Below, one piece after another: positions 24,561 through 35,210 of a DNA stretch of 64,000 nucleotides. Source of the stretch: Todiramphus chloris collaris (taxonomy: Eukaryota; Chordata; Aves; Coraciiformes; Alcedinidae). The stretch is taken from contig JANVCC010000018.1 of assembly GCA_025345505.1 (NCBI GenBank), forward strand, positions 12,158,231-12,222,230, written 5' to 3'. The position numbers and the translations under genes were made by a program. The notes under the pieces were generated by a model. The model saw nothing but the letters and a program-made list of their open reading frames with translations. It ran no database searches and was not told the DNA's origin. Within the stretch, counting starts at the first letter, position 1. Every line of letters starts with the position of its first letter.

Positions 24561-25589
24561 CTTATGCTAAAAATGAACTGTGGATTTCATCCTGTGATCG
24601 GCTGATTATTTATTACTGTTATTACTTAAACTTCAGTGTCTCTTCACTGCTTTTCACTTTGCCAGGAGGCTATAGAAAGCCTTCAGGAGATTGTCCTCTT
24701 CTCTTTCACTAGTAATAGCTACCTATACTGGTTTTGTGAAGAAATTCTGAATCTTCTGATTCCCAAATGTGATCTATAGTGCAGATTACCAACTGATTTT
24801 TCTGAAGTTCAGCACTAAATTCATAGCCATTATCTCCAGGGAAATAGAGTAGTTCTGATAATCCAGATTTTATTGAGTTTTCTTGAAACTCTGGACAACT
24901 GAAAAATGAAAAGAATGAAACTAGTGGAGCAAGCAATTGTGTTTACTGTCTAGGAAACTTGATTGGTTGTTTGTTTTCATTTGTGGCTTTGTTTGTTTTA
25001 ATTTGGGGGGGTGTGTTTTTGTTTTGTTTTTAAAGGGTGGTGGGCACAGTTCCCACTGGTTTTTCCTGTCTTCAATTCTCTCTGCTACCTTGTATGGTGA
25101 CGAAAAACAACTAGTTCTCTTTCCTGCTTTAGCAGTGTTTTAGAGAAGAGAATTGAGGCTGCATCTTGAAATAAACAAGAGAGATTTAGTTCTCCTGCTG
25201 CTTTCCCTCCTTTTTTCTCATTTCTTTTCTCAGTAGCAGTTGTTGCATTTCTGCTTTCTTTTAATATTTTTTTATTTATTAGGTAAATTGATGATTTTTC
25301 CCTTCCCTGTTGAGTTGTCCCAATAGAAAAAAATATATCAAAGGGGAGCATTTTTCATTCCCTTGGGTCTTTCTGTGTTTATATTCCCATTGCTTTCCTT
25401 TCATTGTTTTGTCTCTATACTAATAATGCTTGCAAGACTGTTTAAGTACTTTATAAATCCTTTGTCAGCAGGAATACTTCTTATGGCTTGAACACCCTTC
25501 TTTTCAGCTTATTTCTAGAGTTTTCAGAAAACATATGTAATATTTTAATAGTAGACAGTATGATCATAGTGATGCAGTGAAAAACTCGA

Positions 25590-26125
25590 TAATCAAAGTT
25601 ATTAAGCAGGCATTCTTTGTTTTGTGGCACCAGACGCACAGGGGATCACTCCTCCAAATGCGTGTCCCGATACAAGCTGGGTACATAGTTTATATGCAAA
25701 CATACATATTCATTGTATTTCTTAGAAAGGGCAGTCTTAACCTAATGAGTTCCTAGAATTCATTTACATAGTCCGAGTGTGCATAATAAAATTAGGGTTA
25801 GGGTCTTTCTCCCCTCGGTGGTCTTCTATGACCTCTGGTGGACATTTACTTCATCTTTTCTTCTTCATCACTGTGTTTTAATGACTTAAAGCCTAAAATC
25901 CTTGGTTTTGATGGTTCTTGTCTGCTCAGCATGCTCAGGTTCCTCAAGACATCTCGTCCTGTTCCTGGAGATAATCACTATCCACAAGGTTATGAATTTC
26001 ACAGTATGTCCTAACTCTACAACTACCCATCTATTTTTGTTACTTATTCAAAGATTAGTAAGACACAACAAGACATCCCATCTCCTGCTTTCACAGTTAT
26101 GAGTCCTTTTTGTAAATTATCCTTT
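25590..26125 (-). mobile_element. LTR-like fossil (avian endogenous retrovirus, solo LTR type)
   Basis: The sequence has the look of an avian endogenous retrovirus LTR in antisense: AAGTTATTAAGCAGGCATTC at the low-coordinate end, then GGCACCAGACGCACAGGGGATC, CTCGGTGGTCTTCTATGACC and TCAGCATGCTCAGGTTCCTC. No viral coding region lies beside it, so it is probably a solo LTR or remnant. It looks old and decayed. The family and the exact ends are uncertain. Confidence 0.5.
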
Positions 26126-28214
26126 CCTCCACTTAGTTGTTTTCACTCAGTAAGTTATGTTTTGGAGTTCTGGGTTTTTTTGGGAGTGCTTTGGTGTTTT
26201 TGTTCTGCTCTTTAACAAGACTGAGAGACAAATATTAAGTACTTGCTATGAGGACTTTTAAATTTAAATCTTAATCTTTTTCTCTACAAAAAAATATATT
26301 TGGTGTACAGAAATGTTCTCAAACTGAATTTTTGGCTTTTATAATCAGTATGCTGCCATTAAAATGAATTTGAGTGAACTTCAAACATCTGTCTTAACAG
26401 CTAATAGCCCTCCTGAAATGAAGTTCTGTCCTCGTTCCACCCTCAATTCCACCACCTCAAGTATGATTAGTTTTAAAAAGTCATGTACAGCTCTCATTAG
26501 TATTCCCTGGTATGAGACAGGATTAATTTCATAAACTCTTGTCAAGTAGATAATTAGATTTTTTTTCAACTACCTCTTGCCATACTTTGCTGTTAATAAC
26601 TTACGTTTCTTTTTTGAATTTTATTAATTTGAATTATTTTGCTTTGTAAATCCTGGAACTATTAATTCCAGCCAGGAAGCAGAGGCTGTGCTCTAAGTAG
26701 GAGGTCCAGAAACAATCAAAAAAGAATTTGATACTTACTGACTTAATTATCTGAACCTTCTCTCTATTTTCTCCCTTTTGTCATCAACCGTCACTATCAT
26801 ATGCCCACCTCTGCATCTTTAGGAAAGCTGCTGCAAGTGTGCTCTGCTCTGGGATCTTCTCCTTTTCTTGCATTGCTCATTTTTCCCTCTTCTGTTACAT
26901 ACTTGCATGTTAGCAACATGCAGTTATGCTAACCAGCCTAATTTTTTTAATATATATGTTCCTGAAATTATATTTCTGAAAACCAACCTTGTCTGGGTAT
27001 GAGTAAGTTTTCTTCAATGTCATTTTAAAGCAAGTTGTACTAAGAAACTCTTGAGCAAAGAGGAGCATAGTTAAGCCAGTTGTTTAGCCATATATATTAA
27101 GTTTTTTGTTTAATCTTTACCTAATTTTTCCTCCTCTGCTTCAGAAAAGGGTCGTTGTTGCTAACTGGTTGTGCAGGAAGTGGGGAATTTGAGTCACTTG
27201 AATACTTAGAATTTTGATTTTCAGCCTAACAGTAAATGTCTAATACTTCTAATAATATAAAGCTAGAAAATGCAATTTACATTCTATAAAGTCTTGGAAG
27301 GAAGGAAAACAATTAAAGTTTGAGGGTTTTTTTCAGTAGCCTTTTATATTTTATAAAGAATGTTTGTGACCTCTCTGTTAAGGACAAGTCTGTGCCTTTT
27401 AATGTGTTTTTGTTCAGTTCTTGTATTTTAAAACACTCCAGCTAGAATAATGTTCATTATTCACCTGTGAATAGGATTCTTTTCACATCATAATATTCCA
27501 TGTTGACTGTGAGGAAACAGAGGTAGTGTGATTGTTTCAGTCAGCACTCAAAACTACTTTTTAAAATTTTATTTTCGCACCCTTGTTATGCGTGCATGCT
27601 TTTCTGTCTAGGTGTCTCATATTCAGATGTCATTTTAAGCATTACATAAAGATGTTTTAAAAAAAAATTATTGACAGTACCTGAAAGTCTGCAGTCCTTT
27701 GTAACTTGCTGCCTACATTCAAAAGGCATTTTTAAATATTGATACCGTGTTTTGGAACTCAAAAAACCCCTGTTTTTTAGGGCTTGATAACCTTAGTTCA
27801 CATTTCTTCTTTTAACTTAATCTACAACATCCTCTTTTGGCTCTAGAGAAAAAAAAAAAAACCAAAACCAAAAAACGTGTTCATGCTGAGTTTTTGAAAT
27901 AATAAATTTTTTCCTGTTGAGAAATAATTTTTTTTTTTTAAACCACAGTTGAACTAAAGTGATATTTAGTTGAGAGGAAAATTTAATTCACCTGTAGGTG
28001 TCAGATTTTTGGTACCTGAATCTTCTATTTTATTGGAAGATGGCAGATAACAGATATTTGTTAATAGATCACACAAGTATTTGAAATAATTAGAGGTACT
28101 GTTTTGAGAAAAGCTTTTTATATATAAATTATATATCTCTTAGTTTACTGAAATAAACCAACCTGCACATGGCAAGCCTTGATGGTCTTGTATCTTTCTG
28201 GCTATTTCTAACTT

Positions 28215-28435
28215 ACCATGGAATGGTTTGTGCCAGAAGGAACCTCTAAAGGTCATGTAGTCCAACCCCCCTGCATCCCCTATATGTCCCCTATAGGGAC
28301 ATCCTCAACTAGATCAGGTTACTCAGAGCCTGTTGAGCCTCACCTTGAATATTTCCAGGGATGAGGCCTCAACTACCTCCCTGGGCAAGCTGTTTCACCA
28401 CTCTAACGGTAAAGAATTTCTCTAACATCCAATCT
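28215..28435 (-). mobile_element. CR1 LINE 3' fragment, antisense
   Basis: A short copy. GGAACCTCTAAAGGTCATGTAG, TCCAACCCCCCTGCATCCCC and CCAGGGATGAGGCCTCAACTACC are the CR1 3' UTR and the ORF2 C-terminal end in antisense. It is strongly 5'-truncated. Confidence 0.88.
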
Positions 28436-30080
28436 TCTATGTTTTGTAGGGTGTTTTTTGTTTTCTTTTTTTATTGGGAAATTCTTGCAGGTTTTCTTAC
28501 TGTACTCTGGGAGCAGCAACTATAAAAATGGAAATTCATTATGACTCTCTGTGCCAAGAGAATGATCACATAGCAGAAGCTTTCACTTTAACCACTGACA
28601 AAGATGGAGGTGCAGGTTTTTGGTTTGGTTTTTTTTCATCACCTAACCTTACTGGGGGTTCACAGATAAAGTGCTTACATTGTGCTTGTTGCATAAGCTG
28701 GCATCTTTGCGTTTGACCCGTCAGTTTGGGAGTGGAGAGAGGAGGAGCTCTGCATTCCCAGACAGACTTGTGGCAGCTCTGTGCTCAGTGACTGTGAGTG
28801 ATGGAAGGGCTCCATTAAGTTGTCAGAAGGAATAAAGATATTGTCTTATCTTTAGTTTGCATTCAAAGGTACCCAATCCTAGCATCTCTCTCTGTGGTTT
28901 TCAGTTAGAATATAATGTCAGCTTCATGTGGAGCTTGTGTTATTTGTTTACAGTATGTACTTCTGAAAGCAGGGGAGAGATTTTATATATGAAATAGGAG
29001 ATGGTGGCTGTCCTCTCTAGAGTTGTCAGACCTATTCCTTGGTATACGTCAATCCAACAGACTCTATTAATAGACTCTGTGTACAGTGATATTAATATAT
29101 TACTTTACACATTTGCTGCTAAATAAATGAAAAGTAGCACTTCGACTTTACTGCTCCTTCCTACATGTGCTGGATGAGTATTCTAACTTACACTAAATTG
29201 TAAGACCAACCTGCCAGATTTGTCTTGCTGTGATTGTTTTTCTTTTTTTTTCCTTCAAGCTAAAATGAAAAGTTTCCCATATCTGGGATGCTGATTAATA
29301 GCCAAAGAGATTGATAGGGTGATTTTTTTTTTTAAGCCACCTTTTGTGCTTTCTTAAGTTTATGCACAGATGAACATAGTGGTTGTGTTATTGTAGCTTA
29401 ATATAATCATGTTCTAAGCTGTCATTGTGGTTGATTCTGGCACTTTGTAGATGGGAATTGACATACATTAGCTTCATTCACATTAGTAAAATGGCAGTGA
29501 AGATGTGTTGCAGTGTTATACCAGATACTTCATGTTGTCATTTAAAAGCTCTGATCTGCTAAACCTTCCTGTCAGTACATTCAGTCCTAGCAACAACGCC
29601 TATCCCTAACAAAAATAGCCAAGCATCTCCATGATCTTGTAAATAAGCAGCAACAGGCCAAGAAATGTTCCAGCAACAAAACTTTATAGTAAACATTGCC
29701 TTTGCCATGATGTTTGATAAAATTTACTTGTATCTACTGTCTGTTGTCTGACTGTATAATGCTGATGTGGCACGGATTTCTGTCTGGAATGAAAATAATA
29801 TTTTAAAGATGTGAACCAAATTTATCTGCATCCGTATCTACTAACAGACAAGTACAAATGCACGTACTTTCACTCTCCTGCCCTGTTTGAGTGTATTTGT
29901 TTGTATTTGTTGGATCTGAAAATTAAAATATGAGTCTTGGAAATATTTTCTGCGCTCAGAAGCAAGAGCTTGATACTTGAGAAACAGATGCTGTTAGAAT
30001 GTGATCAAAGCAAACAAAATAAGGATTGCTGGATTCCTGTCACCCTTCCCTCAATACCATTCTGCTTGGGAAATCAGCTG

Positions 30081-30114
30081 GTATAAAGCCAGGAGAAGTA
30101 TAAAGCCAGGAAAA
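30081..30114 (+). repeat. 17-base tandem duplication
   Basis: GTATAAAGCCAGGAGAA (30081-30097) is followed directly by GTATAAAGCCAGGAAAA (30098-30114), one base different. This is a recent local duplication about 280 bases upstream of an NBAS exon. Confidence 0.85.
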
Positions 30115-30396
30115 GCTGTTCATGTGCTATTCCAATTTGATCAGTCTTTATCTGATGTGTGATTCCTCGGGAATTGTAACAGCATGTCATAAATCAAAAT
30201 ACTTTAAGCTGCTTTGTTTCATTGAAGAAATGATGTCATCGGGATAGTAACTTGTCTCAAAACTTTTTGCTCTCTCATGAGATTGTACTTTAACTCACAC
30301 ACACACACACAAAAGGAAGAAAAACTCCTACAGAAAATGTTGGGAGTGTGTATGTATAGTTATATTCTATATACATCTCTTTTCTTTTCTGGGCAG

Positions 30397-30541
30397 ATTG
30401 TGCACAGAAGATAATCCCTGGGTAAAACTAGGGACTGTCATGCTACAGAGATGCCCACCTGAGGAAAAGGAGAACATGGGAAACGAAATTTTGAAAATCT
30501 GCCGTTCTTTGTATGAGACAAAGCACATGCTCCCTACTGAG
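30397..30541 (+). CDS. NBAS: NBAS coding exon, third from the end
   Basis: This 145-base exon follows a pyrimidine-rich tract ending GGGCAG (30391-30396) and ends at ACTGAG|GTACGT. Its first base completes the split arginine codon of the previous exon; 48 whole codons follow, so it ends on a codon boundary. Peptide landmarks are NPWVKLGTVMLQRC and NEILKICRSLYETKHMLPTE, which fit the NBAS C-terminal solenoid. A CR1 LINE begins only a few tens of bases beyond the donor. If the donor were not used, the frame would read on for 35 codons, partly through the LINE, before a stop at 30647-30649. Confidence 0.95.
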
Positions 30542-30564
30542 GTACGTGTTAGCTTTGGGTATCA

Positions 30565-31140
30565 GGGGTATGAGTCCTCTTTCAGGTTCCAAACTACAAG
30601 AAAAATATTGCCATACTGGATCAAGTCTGACGGAGAGCAAACAAGATGATTAGGGAGCTCGAGCACAATAAATGCAGGGAGGCTGAGAAATCTGAGTTCA
30701 GTCTGCCTTTAAGAGATGTCTGTCTTTATTATGACATAGAAATGAGATATTGCTGTCTTTACATACGAGGATGAGGAAACATGTAGAGGAGATGAAGCCA
30801 GCCTCTTCTCGGACATGCTCAGTGATAAGGTTGGACTTGATGATCTTGAAGGTCTCTTGCATCTGAAAGTATTCTATGATTCTAAGACAAGAGGCACTAG
30901 AGACAAGTTGCCCCATCAAAAGCTCGTTACATAAAAGGAAAACATTTTTCACCATTAAAGTGATGAAACATTGGAATGGCTGGGTGCCTAGAGGAGACAT
31001 GGAGTCTACATCCTTGCAGGTATTCAGAACTTGCCTGCATCAAGTCATGGGCAGTTTGATCTTGTTGAACTTGCTTTGAGTTGAGGGCTAGCTGATTTAG
31101 CTCAACTTTAGAGGTCTGTTCTAGTATAAATTATTCTTTG
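30565..31140 (+). mobile_element. CR1 LINE, sense, close to an NBAS exon donor, interrupted by a second CR1
   Basis: An old 5'-truncated CR1 begins roughly 10-45 bases after the donor of the exon ending 30541. Landmarks are ACTACAAGAAAAATATTGCC, CAAACAAGATGATTAGGGAG, GAAGCCAGCCTCTTCTCGGAC and, after an interruption, ACAAGAGGCACTAGAGAC and TGATGAAACATTGGAATGGC. The ORF2 C-terminal code continues across the interruption at 30830-30886. The 5' boundary is blurred by divergence. Confidence 0.85.
30830..30886 (+). mobile_element. Very short CR1 3' tail nested inside another CR1
   Basis: GTTGGACTTGATGATCTTGA through ATTCTATGATTCTAAG is a complete CR1 3' terminus of only about 57 bases. It sits where the host CR1 should read AGTGATA(A/G)GACAAGAGGC. 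Removing it restores AGTGATAAG|ACAAGAGGC exactly. AAG occurs on both sides (30827-30829 and 30884-30886) and may be a short target duplication. Confidence 0.85.
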
Positions 31141-33264
31141 ATGTATTTGCAGAAAGGCTTTAATGGTGTACTGTCATCAAAATCAGTGTGGCAAAAGCTG
31201 TTACTTAAATAATCAGTAATTTTCTCACTAATGAATGCATAGAGATTTAGTAACATTCTTGAACAATGTGTTGGTAGTTGAAAAAAACTAAGTAATTTCT
31301 CTGTAGTAAACATGATGTTCTGTCTTCCTTAACTAAGTATGCATACTTCAATAGAAACATCTCTTAAATATAAAATTATTGAAGCAGTATTAATGAAGAC
31401 AGATTGGAGAATTGCTTAATAAAGTTCACAAAACTTCAGAGTAGTTGTGTGCATATTTTTAGTAGGCTGATTAATCCCTTATAATAATTTTCACACAATC
31501 ACAATCTGTTATAGAGAGCAGATGATGTTAAGACTAGAAGCAGAATAGAAACACTGTTTAAAGTACAGACAGATGTGGGTGTTTTTTTTCAGTAGTCTAA
31601 CAGACTGATTTGAGTCAAGTTCAAATTCTTTGTAAATCGTGATTCCAGAAGTTGTCAGTACGGTGAAATGATAAATTTATTGATTCATGTTACCAACATT
31701 TTTCGATGGAAGCAGATCTCCATATCCCTGGGACTGGTGTAGTTAAATGTAGGATTTCTTTATAAGGTGTTGAATGCTGCACCATAGCTCATAAACTCTT
31801 ATTTGTGCATAGGAGTAGTCAAACCTTTTCACAGTAGAATTTTCTACCTCACCTCAGTGATCCAGGAAGACAGATCCCACCAAGGGTTACTGTCATACAG
31901 CAGTTGGTTCACCAGGAGTTCTGCTCAAGGGTGGATCATGATTTGGTCAGCTCTCTTAATTGAGTAAACTTTTTCTTGAACTCTATTAAGAAGTCCCCAT
32001 TTACAGACACTTTATGTACTGCTTGGCAGCTTTGGTTTGAGATGTCTTCCTTTTTAATGGTCCAGGATGTTGGAAGAGCCCTCCATGTAGGTGTGAATAT
32101 ACAGGTACAATATGAAGACACTCTCATCTTCAAGCATAAAATAACTTTACTGATGTAAAATAATTTTTTTGTATGACTAGGATGCTGTGCAGCAACAGGA
32201 GTTGCACTAAGCTGTGAGATTGTGCAGTTATCTATAAACACAGACTGTATTGCTTTAAGTCTCTACTTGGGAATAGGGGGAATGATATGAATAAACTTAA
32301 GTAACTTGCTTGTATGCACAGCTAGGGTACTTAAGTGCACAAATTAGAGAGTTGAGATTGCATGACTGTATAAGATGAAAATCTGATTACTGATAATTAG
32401 CCTGTTTAGATGACTTCACACTGCAATAAATACACTGATTAAGACAGATCTAGAATGATGAAATTCTGAGAGATCAATTTAGCACCATGAATAACATTTT
32501 CCATTCTGAAGTCCACAGATTGTTACAAAAAAAAGCATTTAACCTCAAGTTGTGATAGTCTAGAAGTTAGGAAAACTGTTTCTTCACATGTAATGAGGTT
32601 TCTCTCCTCTTTTATCCCGCCTCCTACTGGTCTTTCAATTTTTTTACAGACAAGTTTTTTAATGTGTTTTGGGTAGTTGCATAGCTTTAATCTTTGTGTC
32701 TGTGTATGTATGTGTGTGCAGTTTTTGTGTTTGAATATTTTGTAATTTACATTATTCAGTGGATAGATTTTCCATTCCTCTTAGTCGAAATAATTGTTTC
32801 ATTTGCTTGGAATGCACATGTGTTTGGGCTGTATGACATATGCACTGCCTGATTAATCTCTTTTTAAAGAGGCAAATCTTTCTCTCCTAGTAATTCTTAA
32901 AGTGTGACTCCTCTGAATATCTTACTGTTTTCTATCTATTTATGGGTCATATGTCAGTTAAGATAAACACCTAAATGGGAGAATGTATCTGTTCTCTTAC
33001 CTGTAATCACCCTTAGGCCCTAGTGTCCATAAGATGCTTATTTCCTAGAATGGTACAGCAGTCAGTTGGTCACCTTTTTTCTTGCAGCTAGTTGTTCCTG
33101 GTTTTTATATAGTGTCACATGAGGTTCAAAAAGGACCTAGTTGCTTTCTAGACTCAGTAAACAAATCTATGTGCATCTAGATCCAGTCCTAGTCCCAGCC
33201 TTGTCTGGTGGTTTATGTTCAAATGGTTATGTGTGTAGCAACCTATCAGATTCAACGTCTGCTT

Positions 33265-34020
33265 GTTTTAGAGCCCTGCTAAGGACTTTCACTGAGACAG
33301 AGTTGCAAAGTTGCAAAAATAGGTAATTTATTAAGGCAACAGATATAACTAGTTCAGAATTGATGTTGATAAATACACTTAATGCCAAAATCAAGCTCAA
33401 GTTAGTAATTAGAGTTAGTAACATCAGACGAAGTCAGAGGTGCAGATCTTACCAAAGAGATGTCCCTGCTTGAGGAGGAGAGAGGTCCAGGCCTGTCAAC
33501 CCATCCAGATAGTTGGAATTCTCTTCCTCAAAGATAAAGGATTCTAAAGACTACCTTTATACCTAGTGATGAGGTGAGACTGAGTCATATCTTGTGTGCT
33601 GATTGGCTCCTAGGTGACTAATGATGCTATTAATTAAAAGGCTGGGGGAACACAGAATGAAAGCCAACACTCACTACAGATATAGAATTCTCCTCCAGTT
33701 CTGTTGGTACAGCCTCTGACAATAAAGCCTTGTCTCCAGCTTTGTTGATACAACCTCTGCCTGTAAGACCTTCACCTCGTCCCAGCAGTCACAGTAATTA
33801 AGCTGAGTCATAAAACTTCCAAATTGCCAGGTCGTAAAACTTCCAACATCTGTCCTGTGTCTTGGCTGGATAAGCAAAATGCTCATCCTTCTGCCCGTGG
33901 TCATTGTCAGGTAAACAATAATCATGGTATGTTAGCCTGCTTTCCTATCCAAGGCTGGTACAAGATAAACACACTAATAGGCCTGCTTTCATGCTGCTTG
34001 GCAAGCTGGGTAGTTTTCTC
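33265..34020 (-). mobile_element. LTR-like fossil (endogenous retrovirus, antisense)
   Basis: About 750 bases of sequence unlike the surrounding intron. In antisense order it shows LTR promoter-like features: a CCAAT-type box (GATTGGCTCC on the + strand near 33600), a TATA-like stretch and a reversed poly(A)-like TTTATTAAGGCAAC near 33330. No viral gene is attached, so it is probably a solo LTR. It looks old. It ends directly against a CR1 at about 34020. The ends and family are uncertain. Confidence 0.5.
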
Positions 34021-34021
34021 A

Positions 34022-34435
34022 CAGAGGGCCACAATGATGATCAGAGTGCTGGAGAAACTCTCCTATGAGGGCAGGCTGAGAGAGTTTGGGTTGTTCAGCC
34101 TGGAGACAAGAAGGCTTCATTCACGGAGACATGATAGCAGCTTTCCAGTACCTAAAGGGAGCCTACAGGAAAGATGGGAAGGGACTTTGACAAGGGCATG
34201 TAGAGGTAGGAAAGAAAGGCAGGTTTAGATTAGCTGTAAGGAAGTTCTTCACCATGAGGACGCTGAAGCACTGGAACATACTGCCCAGAGAAGTAGTAGA
34301 TGCCTCCTCCCTGGAAGTGCTCATAGGGCTTTGAGCAACCTGGTCTCATGGAAAGTGTCTCTGCCCATGGCAGGGGGATTTGGAATAGATTATCTTTAAG
34401 AATCCTTTCAACCCTAACCATTCTGTGATATGATT
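34022..34435 (+). mobile_element. CR1 LINE 3' fragment, sense
   Basis: From AGGGCCACAATGATGATCAG through GGGTTGTTCAGCCTGGAGAC, CACTGGAACATACTGCCCAG and GCCCATGGCAGGGGGATTTG to CCATTCTGTGATATGATT at the 3' terminus. It closely resembles the 3' part of the CR1 at 5.3-7.2 kb. It is 5'-truncated where the LTR-like sequence ends. Confidence 0.93.
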
Positions 34436-34499
34436 TTGTGGGTTTACATTATGTTTTTCTTCATTCATAGCTGTCTCTGATATTTTTTTTTCCAGACAA

Positions 34500-35210
34500 T
34501 TTTGAATTTTATTACTGTCCTTCAGTCTGCTTTGAGCCTCTTCAGACACAATACTCTTTGTACTCATTTTCCAGCCCTTCAAGCCATCCATAAAATTCAA
34601 TATTGAAAATATTGGATCCAAACAAGACTCCTATGAAATCTGGTTTATATGCCTTACTGGTGTCACACTGAACCATTGATAGCTGCATAACTAGCTAGAA
34701 GACAAAAATCACAGAAAAGTTTCAGCTAAGCCATGGTAATCCAGATTTTTAGTTAGGACTTTCCTTGTCCCTGTTGCAGGTAATATCATAACCACTCTAA
34801 TCATGGCTTCTCACTGCAGGCAGGTAGGCACTCAAATACTCATGAGTACTTATTGCAGAAAAGAAAGCCACTTGGGTTACTCAGAGAAGCACTGCAGGTG
34901 ATGGCTTGATGCTTAGGTTTGGGTTTCTAATTCCTTCCCAGAGCAGCAATGCAGTCATTTGTGGCAGAGATACAAGGAGGTATTTATATTTGGACAGTCA
35001 TCAGTGATTAGCAAATTGTCCAGTCCCTTCCCCTAGAAAAAGGGATGGAGGCCAATCCAAGGGTTTGCAAAGTGGACCACACTATCCTACACCCTATTTC
35101 TCTGGTGCAGAGGACAGTGGGTGTTTCATGTGACATTTTCAAAGTCTTGTTAAAGTCAAAATGTGCTATAGTGGTGGATTTATTTCTATCTACAATACCT
35201 GTTGCAGGGC
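34500..35210 (-). mobile_element. Ancient CR1-like remnants, antisense (two pieces)
   Basis: Two faint pieces in the order expected of an antisense CR1. Near 34590-34690 is AATATTGAAAATATTGGATCC with CACTGAACCATTGATAGCTG. Near 35110-35200 is TTTCATGTGACATTTTCAAAG, TCTTGTTAAAGTCAAAATG and GTGGTGGATTTATTTCTATC. They recall the RT thumb and palm region of old CR1/L3-type LINEs, separated by about 400 bases of unassigned sequence. Divergence is high. Confidence 0.42.

Larger units (their letters stand above)
21500..30396 (+). other. NBAS: NBAS intron, about 8.9 kb
   Basis: Contains a long divergent antisense CR1 (23.3-24.6 kb), an LTR-like fossil (25.6-26.1 kb), a short antisense CR1 (28.2 kb), a 17-base tandem duplication (30081-30114) and a short CA run just before the next exon (about 30297-30311). 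The remainder is AT-rich with nothing recognisable. Confidence 0.9.

Noticed and set aside
25790-25806. Interstitial telomere repeat TTAGGGTTAGGGT
   Set aside because: Only two units, inside LTR-like sequence; too short to mean anything.
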